Shown: piece after piece, positions 23,380-34,584 of the stretch
How positions within the stretch are numbered: position 1 is the stretch's first letter
How the letters are laid out: each line of letters begins with the position of its first letter
Source: Sarocladium kiliense
Lineage: Eukaryota; Ascomycota; Sordariomycetes; Hypocreales; Sarocladiaceae
Assembly: GCA_030734395.1 (NCBI GenBank)
Contig: JAUZTG010000029.1
Location: 186,001-250,000, forward strand
Reading direction: 5' to 3'
DNA length: 64,000 nucleotides
Notes under the pieces: model-generated
What the model was told of the DNA's origin: nothing
Database searches by the model: none
Seen by the model: only the letters and a program-made list of their open reading frames with translations
Translations under genes and position numbers: made by a program

Positions 23380-26330
23380 ATGTCTCTTCTACCGCCAAGC
23401 GCTGGATACTCGACCAGTATGCACTCAAGTTCCCATTCATAACTAACCTCTCGGCTTTCGTATCTGGTTGGCTGACAATGCGTAGTTTTGGTCGGCGGTG
23501 CCTTCTTTGCTGCATTAATGAATGGTATCACATGGGTCCAGAGACGATACACGCACTTCCACCCAGGAACAGTCGAGGAGTTCTCTTCCGCTTCGAGAGC
23601 AGTCAAGACGGGCATGTAAGCACACATGAGACCTGAAGTCTGCGCACTATGGGGTTTCAATTCAGTAGCTAATTATTGTGAAGGCTTTCCGTCGGCATAA
23701 CATCTGCTTGGGTGTGGGCAGCCGTCTTCTTGCAGACAGGCACGCTTACATACCTTTACGGGGTCTCAATCCCATATTGGTTCGGCATGGGCGGCTTCAT
23801 CGGTATGTCTTGTTGCGAAATGGGAAGCTGCAATTCTGCAGAAGCGTATTGACATTAAACTAGAAATCGCTGCGTTCGCATTCGTCTCGTCCAAAATCAA
23901 GGCCAACGCCAACGGTGCTTCGACGTTCGTAATATACCTTTCTTCGTCGAGGACAGAAGCTGATCCCACTGTCGCAGATATTTACAAGTCGCTAAAGTCC
24001 GCTTCGGTACCATTGGTCATCTTGCGTACATGTTCGCAGCTCTCGTGGCGAATTTTGTAGTTGGTAGCGAGATTCTTATTGGCGGTGCCGGAGTCATCGC
24101 GGGCCTGACCGGCATCAGCCAATATGCAGCTGTTTGGCTGCTGCCATTAGTTGTTGTTGCCTATGGTGCGTCTCGCTTGTACCATCCTGATTTGGCTGAA
24201 ACTGACCCGCGACAGTCTTGACCGGCGGTCTCCGAGCTACCTTTGTGTATGTATCGTGCTACTAGAGGTCGTCGTCAATTACTGATGGTGTTAAACAGAG
24301 CGGACTATCTTCACTGCATCATCTTGTTCACATGCTTGCTTGTTCTTGTCCTCTCAACCTATACTGGGGGCAACGTTGTTAGCTCTCCCGGCCATCTGTA
24401 CGACCTCCTCCTGGAGGCGTCGAAGGTAGGATTTCCAGGAGGAATCTCTCTACAAATTCTGGAGACTCATGATTCTATAGGAGAGCCCAGTACCTGGTAA
24501 TGGGCATGATTCATACCTATCCTTCAAGAGCGAGGGCGGCATGTGTACGTTACTCTTTTTGCTTTCCATCGGCAGCAGCTGACAGCCGATTAGACTACGC
24601 TGTGACGGCAGCGACCTCGTTCTTTGGACTTTCCTTCTGTGACCAGTAAGACACTTCACCGCAAAGATACCTTCTCTTTCCAGGGTCAAGGCTAAGGACA
24701 TGCTATTATAGATCCTATTGGCAGCGTAGCATCGCAGCTCGACCAGCAGGAACCAGCAAGGCCTTCATTTTTGCAGGTTGTTTCTTCTTTTCCGGTAAGT
24801 GGCTTCATTCTGCTGTATTTTGACTTGGATCTAGTATCTCTTGACTAACCCCTTGATAGTGGCTCTTGGGATCGGATCATCTATGGGCTTAGCCGCCAGG
24901 GCTTTGGTAAATACACCAGCCTTTCCGACGTACCCTGACGGGCTCACATTGCCTCAAATTGGCGCGTAAGTTGTTTTCATGCTTCAAGGCAAGTGGATAT
25001 GAGCTGATGGAAGTCTTGATCGGTAGAGGACTTGCCGGGCCATTTGCCAGCGTTGCTATCCTAGGCAATGCCGGTCCCGCTATGTATATCGTGATTGCGT
25101 TCATGGTTTGTACAATGTACTGAGAAGGTGTTGCATCCGCTAACCAGTCTTAGGCAACGACTTCAGCTCTTTCCGCGCAACTTGTAGCTGTGTCCACAAT
25201 CTTCTCGTATGACATGTAAGTGACACCATCAACACCAGCTGCGCAATGAGTTGCATGTTAAAGCTTATACACACAGATATCGTGAATACATCAACAAGGC
25301 TGCCACTAATGTAGACATGATGAGAGCCAACCACTCCGGTAAGTGTAATTGCGTTATCTCCTGTCTTGTCGCACTTGACTGATAACTTCCAGTCGTCGTC
25401 CTATGGGCTATCTTCTTGGCTGGAATTGACACTGCCTTTGTTCACATTGGGCTGGACCTCAACTTTTTGTTCTATCTGATGGCAGTGTGCACGTCTGGCG
25501 CCGTCTTCCCGATTGGTCTTTTGATGTGCTGGACTAAGTTGAACAAGGCTGGCGCCGTACTTGGAGTTATTGGCGGCCTTGTTATGGGCATGGTGGGCTG
25601 GATTGTTACTGCTGTCACAACTCAGGGCAGCGTTACCATCACCACCCTTACTGACAGCAAGGTTATCCTCGCCGGATCACTATCAGCACTAGGGACCGGC
25701 GGCCTCGTTGCGATCATCCTATCCCTCATTCGCCCCGCGTCTTTCGACTTTGAGGTTACCAGAGGCATCGGGCGGGGTGTCAAGGTTGTCCAACTACCCA
25801 CAGGACCCGATGGCGAGAAGGCCCCTCGGCATAGCCAGAATGCAGTCCTGGCATCAGACGAGTCATCCTACGAGCCTGCCCTCTGCCAGGTTGAAGGGGG
25901 AGGGCATGACAAAGAGGCCAGTGCACAAATCGAGCAAGAAATAAGGAAGCTTGAAGCTTCGCAGCCTCGTTTCCGCATCATAACCGCGGTCTTTCTGCTC
26001 GTTATTCGTAAGAACATTATCCGTCGCTGAAGTATAGGCAAACATTAACGCTCATGATCTAGTGGTTTTGATCCCTGCTCCTCTCGCTGGAACCGCAGTC
26101 GTTTATCCTAAAGGGCTTTTCATCCTACAATGCGTTGCAGCGGCAACATTTGTATTCATAAGTCTGGTCCTCATCACCTTTGTAAGTATCGTGCTTCTGT
26201 ACAATCGCGACGCAGGCTAATATTCAGTTTCTAGTGGCCGCTCTTTGAGTCCCGAAATGATCTTGGAGCTATACTGAGTCGAGTCATCCACAACCGGCGC
26301 CTCGATGTCAGCCAGGCAGAGCCAGAGTGA
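23380..26330 (+). CDS. DUR3-type urea/polyamine permease (SSS family), 676 aa
   Basis: Proton- or sodium-coupled uptake of urea or related compounds at the plasma membrane. I resolve 17 exons: 23380-23416, 23486-23615, 23684-23802, 23864-23924, 23978-24165, 24216-24246, 24299-24425, 24481-24544, 24594-24645, 24712-24794, 24860-24965, 25027-25105, 25154-25215, 25277-25338, 25393-26007, 26063-26181, 26235-26330. All phases agree. DUR3 landmarks are SRAVKTG after the first helix, SAWVWAAVFLQ, FCDQSYWQRSIAARP, MATTSALSAQLVAVSTIFSYDIY and GAVFPIGLLMCW. About 14-15 membrane helices are expected. A hydrophilic C-terminal loop (around residues 540-610) precedes the last two helices. The ATG sits in a good context (CACCATGTC). 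Shares its promoter with the Zn(II)2Cys6 regulator. Paralogues of DUR3 carry polyamines and other amides, so urea is not certain. Confidence 0.92.
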
Positions 26331-27621
26331 GATGAACAACACTGGATATCTCGGGGCTGCAGTCGTGCTGCCAGCCGGCTCTGTGTATCAAAAATCAGCG
26401 CTCGTGCAACCGCGATTCGGTTACCTACTGTTTGATTAGAATCGTATAGAGAAACTGAAAATATGGGCAGGTCATTCCCGACTTGCGATAATTGAGAACA
26501 TTGCCTCCTGACGCGAGCATGGTGCAGGACAGGTGTCGCTCCCTTCTTTTCCTTTTTGTTTGTATATTCCGTGACTCGCAAGTCACTTTTACGTGATGAT
26601 TCTTGGGGTCTTTAAATGCTAATTATTGTTCTAACTCTATGACCAGATACCGGGTTGGGAACTCGGGTGATTACGTGGACGGGAGACACCTGGTCGGCGG
26701 GAGCTGCCAATTACAAGGGACATAGCTTACTTCCAGATAAGGGGAGAGAGAAAAGGCGAAGCAATCATAAGAACAATCACTTAATTCGAACCTGTGAGCT
26801 CGCACACAGGCGCTGTGATTACGGAAACGTGGGCTCTTATGAGCATGGAGCCCTTTCAACACTGATGCTTATTGCTACATTGGCTGTTGGTATTTGCCAA
26901 CCTGTTGCCTACTCTAATCGCTATTCTCTGTAACTACAACTTAAGGAGAAACAAATATATGTGAAGTCACAAGCAGCGGATAGAATCTGTGAAGCTCCAA
27001 TCTTCTTTACCGAGATGAGACTTTGGCCTGATGCTGTTTTAGGGTATTTGAACATAAAAGTATGGAATAAAATTTTTAAAGAAACTGATCGACCCAGAGA
27101 TAAAGTTTCTATACAAATCATTTCAATAATTCTGTAATTTATAATAATCTTATTCCAATCTCGGCGATACAGGTCAAGTTAAGTAAGTCGATTAAATTAT
27201 TTGTTCAAAGCCTAGCACTGCCTAAAGGGAACCCGTTGGGTGCCCCTATGAGGTCACTGGACCGCTGACTAAAAAAAGCCCCAGCGCGCGAATGGGTCGA
27301 GGCAATCATGGCGCCGTTCAACCTGAAGGTTGTTTGAACGTACGTCCACAGCTCGGCCAGCGCTTTCACCCCACGACACGCGTCCAAAAAGCTAGCTTCC
27401 CACGATCGTTCGAGGTGCGGCCAGTGCCATTTCATCGTCTCTCCAAGCCGAAATTTCTCCCTTGTCATCTTTGTGAAGATGAACCCGTGCCAGTCCCGGA
27501 CGACCTGACGCTTGTCGCCTACTCGTCGGCCAAGGGGGGTGGTCGTTGCATGTGACACTCTTGAAGCCCCATCAATCTGGCCATCGAACTGCAGTTGCCT
27601 GCCAGAAAAGGTCTCGTCATC
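26331..27621. other. Intergenic region with an AT-rich patch
   Basis: No gene seen. About 26935-27200 is clearly richer in A and T than the surroundings (runs such as AATTTTTAAAG and AATTTATAATAATC). It could be matrix-attachment-like DNA, a decayed RIP-affected repeat or simply promoter sequence of the large gene that follows. Confidence 0.45.
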
Positions 27622-30600
27622 ATGGATGTAACTCATCTGGCCCCGGTGCCGAGACCCGAAAAGCCCATCGCTGATGGCCACGACGAACATGGACCGAGAC
27701 GGACATCGACCGCTCAGCGACATAGCTACGAGACGGGCGAATCGAGCGTTACTGGAAGTCTTCAAGAGGCCGCGTCAACCGGGCACTCACGCATGTCCTC
27801 GGATATCAGCCCTGCTGGCACCCATCACACCGCAGTAGCCAATCTGCCGAGCAGAGAGGTTCGATCGAGACGGAAAGGGAGACAGCCGTCTAGCAATGCG
27901 TTCCTGCTTCACGATGCGGTCGCAACAGTCCAGGATCGGAGCAGTCGGCGTCAGTCTCGGAACATGCCACCGAAAAGATCAAAAGCCATACCTCGCACAC
28001 CTGAGCAAGGTCGGCTCTCCACACCGTCTGGCAAAACCTCATCTTTAAGTCCCGATGGCCCACCGATGTCGGCCGGTCAAGCTTCCTTGGGCTCCTCCGA
28101 GGACATGTCTCGACGGACGACATTGGAGGCCAACCGTGATTCAAGCTCAGATCAGGCTACTCCTTCACCAATGCAGCCTCAAACTGTCGACGTCGATTCA
28201 ACGCAGATCGTGAACATGGCGCTGAACTTGAGTGAGTCCCGGCGCATCGCTTCAACCCGTCGCAACGTCTCCCGAACGCATCCACCCGGTCTGGCATCAC
28301 TACCAGACGCTTCACAAGGCGGTAGTCTTCGACAACACCTCCAGCAACAAAGAAAGAACTCGCGTGGCGGTTCTCCACGGCCAGCGCAGCCTAGCTCTCC
28401 GAGAATACCATTTGGCACTGTTAGAGCCAGCAGCCCTCTGCAATCTGTTGGCTTCGAAGGCGGTCATGAAACATCATATCGCTGGCATTTCACGCCATCA
28501 ACATTGGCACGGGCTCAAAAGGCAAAGGAGCAGTTGGAGCTGATGGCGCAGTACAGGCGGCTGCTCGAGCTTGTTCCTCCCCTGACCCCCGAACACAGTC
28601 GGCCTTTGACTAGCGCTCCTTCTACGCCAGCGAATGGTGCAAGAGCCGTGAAGTTTGGTACTCAGCGAGGAAATGCAGCATCACAAGGACGACCATACAA
28701 CCCACTCCAGTACATTCGAAACCGCAAAGTACGAGCACGTGAACGAAAAGTCATCGATGGCGAGGCCCAAGGTTTCAGTGATGTTGATGCCGTCACAGCA
28801 TGGGTTGACACAATTGCAGACAAGTCATCCTCGAACCAGTCTTTGTCTACCAGTACCAGTTGCCACATGCCCGCGTTTCCCGGAGCTACAGAGTGCGACA
28901 GCCACGCTTCGCCTGAGTCAGTCGCCAAGGCAGCAGCCAGAACCCGACGACCTCGTGTCGACTGGTTCTTTGACCCTTGTGACATGATCGCTGACGCGTA
29001 TTGGTTGGAGCAAGACCATCACAAGCAACTCATCGAGGACCGCCAGCGCAGAAAGATCTTCCCCCCTGCACTTGAGCTTTCAAGGCCCGCATCAAGGCAA
29101 GCAGAGGACGTAAGCGCTGGGATCACACCATACTCTATCAAGACTCTCGATGACGTAGAGGCGGACCTTGATCCAGCAGAGACGCATTCGAGAGCCGATG
29201 GGGATTTGTCCCAAGTCAGAACGCGGGAGAAGGCGAAACAGAAACTGCATGATATCACAGGCTTCCATCACCGCCATAGTAGCTCCCTCCATGGACCACA
29301 GGATGTTCTAAGACTACGCAGAACGTCATTTTCGGATCTGTCAGAGAGTGACAATGAAGACAAAAATGGTGCGAAACAGCAACCTCGCCGTGGCCGCGCT
29401 GGAACGCTGTCAAGCGATCCCAACGATCTCCTTCAAAAACAGATGCTTGAGATTCTGGCAAAGGAAGCCAGAGAAAACCAGATTACGGATGTACCAGAAA
29501 CTGTCATTGAGCAGGACGAACCCGCCGAAGGAGCACCAATGGATCATAGTGCATCATCCAAGGCTGTGAGCCGCTCTCACAGCCGAAAGGGCTCTACAGC
29601 TGATGCCGATGACACTAGCAAGCGGCCATCTGTAGTGAGACGACATTCGCCACATCGACACCGCTTCGGACAATTCAGTCTTGACCTAGCAGACCGGCTT
29701 CGACACTACTCAACTGACGATGATTCATCGGCTCCAGTGTCGCCCCAGCAAGAGAAGAACGAACACGCGATTTTGTCGCTCGGCAATGCTACTATCTCGC
29801 CGCCTTGGAGTCGAAGCGGATCTCCCATCCGGCATCGGCTAATCAAGACAGTTACAAGTGGCCAAGACAAGCATGACAAACACGACAAATATGATAAACA
29901 TGATAAACACTCGGGGAATCTCGGGAATACCTCAGTCGAAGATGTTACCGGCAAAGATGACCGCCGCGACTCTCTCAACGAGCCCGTGACTCCGGAAGAA
30001 CGCTTGACCCAGAGTAACAAACGCCAAATTAGCCCTGGCCGGAAGATGCAACACGTGTCAAGCCATGATAGCTACAGGGGCCACCGAAGTACGAATAGCG
30101 TCAAACTTCGAGATGAGCAATCCGTTGGTCTTCGGGGAATGTTCAAGGGTCCCCGGATAGACAATGTACTTCGCGGAGGTGTTTCGAAGCTCGGCGATAT
30201 GCTCTGGAGGAAAGATGGATCAAGTGAGGCGCCTGCAGAAGTGGACTCTACAGACGAATCCGAGAGTGAAGCCTCAAGAGGCCGACTAAGACCAACTCTG
30301 AGTAGACAGCCCTCGAAGCGGAAAGATGTTCGGCACCAAGCGTCCAAGCACTTCTTCGATGCAATGCCGCAGTTCCATCCAGTCTCAGAGTCGCGCCATC
30401 ATACCAGGGCAGACTCAAAAAGCAGACTGGAGCCAGGATCTGCCGATCTGTCGCGATCGCAGAGCCATCAATCCGCACGCTTCGACCTTCTCAAGCCGCC
30501 AGGTCTTGACATGCGAGTTCGCTCATCCTCGGTCTCCCCGCCTTCTGTCCGCAATGGTACACACCCCAGTGACACCGACGTGTCCGACGCTGCGTCAAGC

Positions 30601-31386
30601 CAGCAGCGCATCTCCGCGGGCGTTCGTGCTGCAGATCGTCGCCTCAGCGCGATTATTGGCCTCCCTCAGTTCGCTGAAGATAGTCGATCTGCTTCCCAGT
30701 CCTGGTTGCAAGGTGGCCGTCGACCCTCCGTTCCGCGAGCGCAACTCTCCAAGCGCGAATTCGCTCGCATGAGGACCCTTATCCTCTCATCCGGCATCAA
30801 AGCTATGGAAATATCGCGTCGCTGCCACTCCCAAAACATTCCCATCGACTCTAACTTTGCCATTACTGAGCCCTCCCCCATCCCCTGGACCGCCATCGCG
30901 AAGCTTAGCCCCGACCCCTCAGAACTCTACTCCCAAGCTCACATGCGCTGTGACCTCTACCCACTCGCTGCCCGTCACCTCTCCTCCACCATCCAAACCT
31001 CCGCCCAGCGATGGCAATCCTCTGTCGACCGCTTCACCTCCTCCACCGCACCGACTCTGCACCGTCGTCTCGGCACACTCCGCTCCCGCGTCGCAGACGA
31101 TCTCTCAGAACGTACGCGCGAGGCTTCTGATCTTGCAGACGAGACGGGTAGGGATCTTGCGCTCACGCAGCCGCTTAAAGTCAAGCATGTTCAAGACTTG
31201 GTGGAGAAGTTGATGCGTAGAAGGAGGCGGAGGTTTCGCTGGACGAGGAGGGCGTTATGGCTGGGTGTTGAGTGGGTGCTAGTTGGCTTCATGTGGTATG
31301 TTTGGTTCGTTGTCACGATACTGAGGCTTGTGTTGGGTGTAGGGAAGGGTATGTGGGCGGGTGTGAGGTGGTTGCTATGGCTGTAA
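27622..31386 (+). CDS. Large conserved-looking hypothetical protein with C-terminal membrane anchor, 1254 aa
   Basis: One uninterrupted exon; I take the first ATG (27622) in the open frame. Most of the protein is Ser/Arg/Pro-rich and probably disordered, with many SP/TP and RxxS sites suggesting phosphoregulation. More ordered blocks are YRRLLELVPPLTP and NPLQYIRNRKVRARERK (around residues 310-380), DWFFDPCDMIADAYWLEQD (around 450-470), and GLRGMFKGPRIDNVLRGGVS (around 835-855). A run of five Asp-Lys-His/Tyr triplets is encoded at 29866-29910. The end has a very basic segment (RRRRRFRWTRR), then two hydrophobic stretches (WVLVGFMWYVWFVVTILRLV and GVRWLLWL), suggesting a tail-anchored or hairpin membrane protein with its bulk in the cytosol. 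I do not know its function. Confidence 0.85.
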   Translation: MDVTHLAPVPRPEKPIADGHDEHGPRRTSTAQRHSYETGESSVTGSLQEAASTGHSRMSSDISPAGTHHTAVANLPSREVRSRRKGRQPSSNAFLLHDAVATVQDRSSRRQSRNMPPKRSKAIPRTPEQGRLSTPSGKTSSLSPDGPPMSAGQASLGSSEDMSRRTTLEANRDSSSDQATPSPMQPQTVDVDSTQIVNMALNLSESRRIASTRRNVSRTHPPGLASLPDASQGGSLRQHLQQQRKNSRGGSPRPAQPSSPRIPFGTVRASSPLQSVGFEGGHETSYRWHFTPSTLARAQKAKEQLELMAQYRRLLELVPPLTPEHSRPLTSAPSTPANGARAVKFGTQRGNAASQGRPYNPLQYIRNRKVRARERKVIDGEAQGFSDVDAVTAWVDTIADKSSSNQSLSTSTSCHMPAFPGATECDSHASPESVAKAAARTRRPRVDWFFDPCDMIADAYWLEQDHHKQLIEDRQRRKIFPPALELSRPASRQAEDVSAGITPYSIKTLDDVEADLDPAETHSRADGDLSQVRTREKAKQKLHDITGFHHRHSSSLHGPQDVLRLRRTSFSDLSESDNEDKNGAKQQPRRGRAGTLSSDPNDLLQKQMLEILAKEARENQITDVPETVIEQDEPAEGAPMDHSASSKAVSRSHSRKGSTADADDTSKRPSVVRRHSPHRHRFGQFSLDLADRLRHYSTDDDSSAPVSPQQEKNEHAILSLGNATISPPWSRSGSPIRHRLIKTVTSGQDKHDKHDKYDKHDKHSGNLGNTSVEDVTGKDDRRDSLNEPVTPEERLTQSNKRQISPGRKMQHVSSHDSYRGHRSTNSVKLRDEQSVGLRGMFKGPRIDNVLRGGVSKLGDMLWRKDGSSEAPAEVDSTDESESEASRGRLRPTLSRQPSKRKDVRHQASKHFFDAMPQFHPVSESRHHTRADSKSRLEPGSADLSRSQSHQSARFDLLKPPGLDMRVRSSSVSPPSVRNGTHPSDTDVSDAASSQQRISAGVRAADRRLSAIIGLPQFAEDSRSASQSWLQGGRRPSVPRAQLSKREFARMRTLILSSGIKAMEISRRCHSQNIPIDSNFAITEPSPIPWTAIAKLSPDPSELYSQAHMRCDLYPLAARHLSSTIQTSAQRWQSSVDRFTSSTAPTLHRRLGTLRSRVADDLSERTREASDLADETGRDLALTQPLKVKHVQDLVEKLMRRRRRRFRWTRRALWLGVEWVLVGFMWYVWFVVTILRLVLGVGKGMWAGVRWLLWL
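29866..29910 (+). repeat. Five 9-nt tandem repeats encoding Asp-Lys-His/Tyr
   Basis: Within the 1254-aa gene, GACAARCAY-type units repeat five times (third unit Tyr), giving DKHDKHDKYDKHDKH. Third-position differences between units show it is not a very recent slippage product. Charged His-rich runs can bind metals, but that is speculation here. Confidence 0.85.
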
Positions 31387-31932
31387 GCCCCAGCTTTGGC
31401 GGTTGTTCTTCTTACTTCCTCTCTTCTCCCTTTTTCTTTTGTCTTGACGTGTACAGGCATACGATGGGGTCGTGCATTACCATGTTTCCAGCCAGTTTGT
31501 AATGTAGTAAGGGGGAGGCATGGACATTTGTTTGATACCCTTTGCAGTTATGATTCGAAGCGAAACCATAGCAAGGAGCGTTGTTTCTTCATATCATTGT
31601 AAACACTTCACTAGTCTAATCATATCATTACTTTCGGTCATAATTGACGCTGGTTTCTCCAATTGTCTTCATTGCTTAACGCATCAGTAGTTGAAGGGAA
31701 GACGGCGCGTGCATATAATCACTGGCATAGATTAGACGAGCGCAAGGCGTTTCACAGAGGAGATGAATGGTAGTATTCTATGTGTACGCTCCATCGGACA
31801 TCTAAATGAGCAAGAAAATAGTGGACCATACAAGAGCGAGGCCTCATCATCTTCGCTCCCAACACCATCAAGCTAGTATCCTTTCTCCGCCTCTTTCCAC
31901 ACTCACAACAAGGTCGTGATACAACATACGCA
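31387..31932. other. Convergent 3' intergenic region
   Basis: Lies between the stops of the 1254-aa gene and SAC1. It holds the two 3' untranslated regions; no open frame or RNA gene recognised. Confidence 0.6.
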
Positions 31933-34178
31933 TTACTCAATCCTCTTCTTGCCCTCCTCCGCATTAAGATACCTTGCCGTACTCTGTCCACGCTCGTGTC
32001 TTGCAACGAAAGAGCCCAGGAGGGGATCCTTACGCGCCTTGTTGAAGTGCTCGGAATAGCCCTCAGCAGCGAAGGAACGGGGATTGAGCCTTGGCCAGTT
32101 GACCTGCAGTTAAACCGTCAGCAGATGTAAAACGAAGAATGGAAAGGGTGTTGGGATGTACGTACGTAGAGCATGCCATGCGTGGAGATGAAGTGGAAGC
32201 ACCACGCAGCAATGCCAACCCAGACGAGGATGAATAACCTCATGGGCATTGCGCTAGCTGAGGGATCTCTCTTGGTGAACAGTCCAACGAGGACGATGAA
32301 CAGACTGAAAGCGAGCAGGTACGGGATGCTCTGAATTAGCAGAGGTCGACGGTCCACAAATACTAGACTCGTGCCGATATGGGCCGCGCCGGGCTGATAA
32401 GCTCCCAGGAACAGATCATATGAATCCTGGCGCGGACCATCGCGGAAGTTGTTGAGGTAGTATCTCGTGATACCAACGCGAGCATCCTGCAGAGCACCCA
32501 TCTTTGTGCGATTTCCAGTTCTAGTCACGTCTGTCTTCATAGCGCCGGTGCCGGAGTAGGACTTCGAGACAACATCGGCGTTGTCAGCCCACAGGTTGCG
32601 GAAGAGGAACTCGAAAGCTGGGTCCTCCTCCTTAAAGGTACGGCCGCGAGCCATGAGGCCGAGGTCGATGAACATGCGGTCGAGAGTCGCGCGGGCAAAG
32701 TTTCCTTGTACAACGTTGGTGCGATCGAGGCAGTCCATGCAGTTGGTGCGCATGACACTGGTCTGCAGGCTGCGGGCGTCGATGCGTCCGTCGCTGGAGC
32801 CCGGCATGTCAACGCCCCGGAAGTAGCCTTGTGCCTCGAGCGCTTCCGCAAGCTTCTCAACAAGGGAATAGGCTCTGTCCATCTTCATACCCTTGGTCTC
32901 GCTGTGGAAGTCGAAATAGACGTAGTGAATGCGGTCGAATTCCTGGCGACGACCGCCGGGTTGGATGGTTGTGAACTTCTCCTCGGTGATCATGTCGGCT
33001 TCCTGACGTTCGCGTGGGGATGTAACAAGCTTCTCAACCATCTTCTCGTACGAGTCTTTCACCATTTTTTCGCGGCCCTTCTGGTTTACGAGGTTGATCA
33101 GGTAGTTATCGCCGTAGAGACGAATTTGTTCGTCGAAATGTTTCGCCGCAGCGTTGTATGCAGACTCAGTGCTGCGAACCTGAAGCTTTGGAACGTAGCG
33201 CAGGCTGTTGATTTCGGACCAGTATGTTGGAACGCTGCCGCGGGTCTGCACATAGGAGAGGATTTGCATTTCTTGAGCAGCACCGCCGCCGAACTTTCCG
33301 CTTTGCATATCGGAACTGCCAGCAAAGCCACCCATGCCTCCGGTGCTGCTATCGTTGAGGATAACAACCTGCTCTGTCTCATTGTAGTTAGCGGCGTGGC
33401 CCTCATCGTCTACACCGCGTGTGAAGTAGCGGGTGCCTCCACGGTACCGCGATCGTCGAGATATTAGCACAAGGGTCAAGGATGTGGTCTTGAATGTCGT
33501 CGGCTTGATCTCCAGCATGCCAAAGATGCAGGGCAGGATGAAAGGGTCAACACCAGGCTGAGACCCTGGTTGGCTCCTTGAACCTCTGCTCCTGAAGTTG
33601 ATGAGATCAGTCTGAAGGTACTTGTTGAAGAAGAACCGGTCGTCGGTGCGCTGCCAGAGGGGTAGGGAGGTATCGGCTTGCGACTGGCGTTGGAACGAGT
33701 TCGTGAGGTCGATCGAGTATGAGAAGTACATCGGCCCCTGGGCCATGAAGGTCTTGAGAAGGTTGATGAAGGTGTCCTCGTCGGGGTCGTGGATCTGGCG
33801 CTCGCGCATGGGCAGGATCTCGGTAGCAAGAACCTTGTAGACCATATGGCCCTTGAGCCGGCCCATGGGCTTCGCCTTGTGGATGACAATCACATACTTG
33901 TCTGGTCTGGTTAGTCTCTGGCAGTCACGACGCAGTGCTCGAGTTGTCTAACCAAGTCTCAGCTGGATAATGCCCAGAATGCCAGCAATGCTCGACACGC
34001 GCGACACACGCTTGCCAGCCTGGAGCCCACTTTCGCTGAGTCGCACATCGCCAGTCGGACGGTCGATGATCAAGGCCGGCGCATCGGGAGACGAAGGCGA
34101 GGTGAAGGTATAGGCATCATTGGTGGCCTTGAGGTTGATGTCGCGATAGGGGAGCTTGGCAGCTTGGAAGACAGCCAT
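31933..34178 (-). CDS. SAC1: SAC1 phosphoinositide phosphatase, 710 aa
   Basis: ER/Golgi membrane enzyme that removes phosphate from PI4P (also PI3P and PI(3,5)P2), controlling lipid exchange and secretion. Three exons: 33953-34178, 32166-33901, 31933-32103. The SAC domain fills residues 1 to about 540. The catalytic CX5RT loop reads NCMDCLDRTNVVQ, with Cys463 as nucleophile and Arg469. Two C-terminal hydrophobic helices (SIPYLLAFSLFIVLVGLF and LFILVWVGIAAWCFHFIS) match the known membrane hairpin, followed by a ~57-residue cytosolic tail encoded by the last exon (VNWPRLNPRSF...). The terminal KKRIE has Lys at -3/-4, close to a dilysine ER signal. Somewhat longer than yeast Sac1 (623 aa), as in other filamentous fungi. 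Confidence 0.96.
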
Positions 34179-34584
34179 GATGACGGCGCTGCAGGGGCAA
34201 CGTGGCCCGTCGAGAACCTGAGGTACTGGAGTCTGTCAATGGCGACAAAATGGCAAAAGATAAAGCGGTGAATAGCTGCGTGGTGAGTGTCGAGAAGTAG
34301 TCGTCACCGTGCTGGTAAAGTCGCAAGCAGAAGGGCGGTTGGCGGGAGATTAGTTTGATTAGAGGTAAGGTAGCTGTGGTAGGGGACCAGATGGAGGGCC
34401 ACGACGCTGGATTTAGATGGCGCTGCCCTGGACCAGTAGAGCGTTGCGCGCGAGGGACGTCACTGACGATGCGCTAGCACCGGTTGGGCATGGCCTAAGG
34501 TACAAGCCGAATCACGTGCACTCTACGACTTGCGTCGCGATAGTTGTCGTACGTTATATTCTTGACTTGTTGCGTCAAAGGTAA

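Noticed and set aside
32706..33467. 253-codon plus-strand open frame
   Set aside because: Lies wholly opposite the SAC1 exon and is its antisense shadow.
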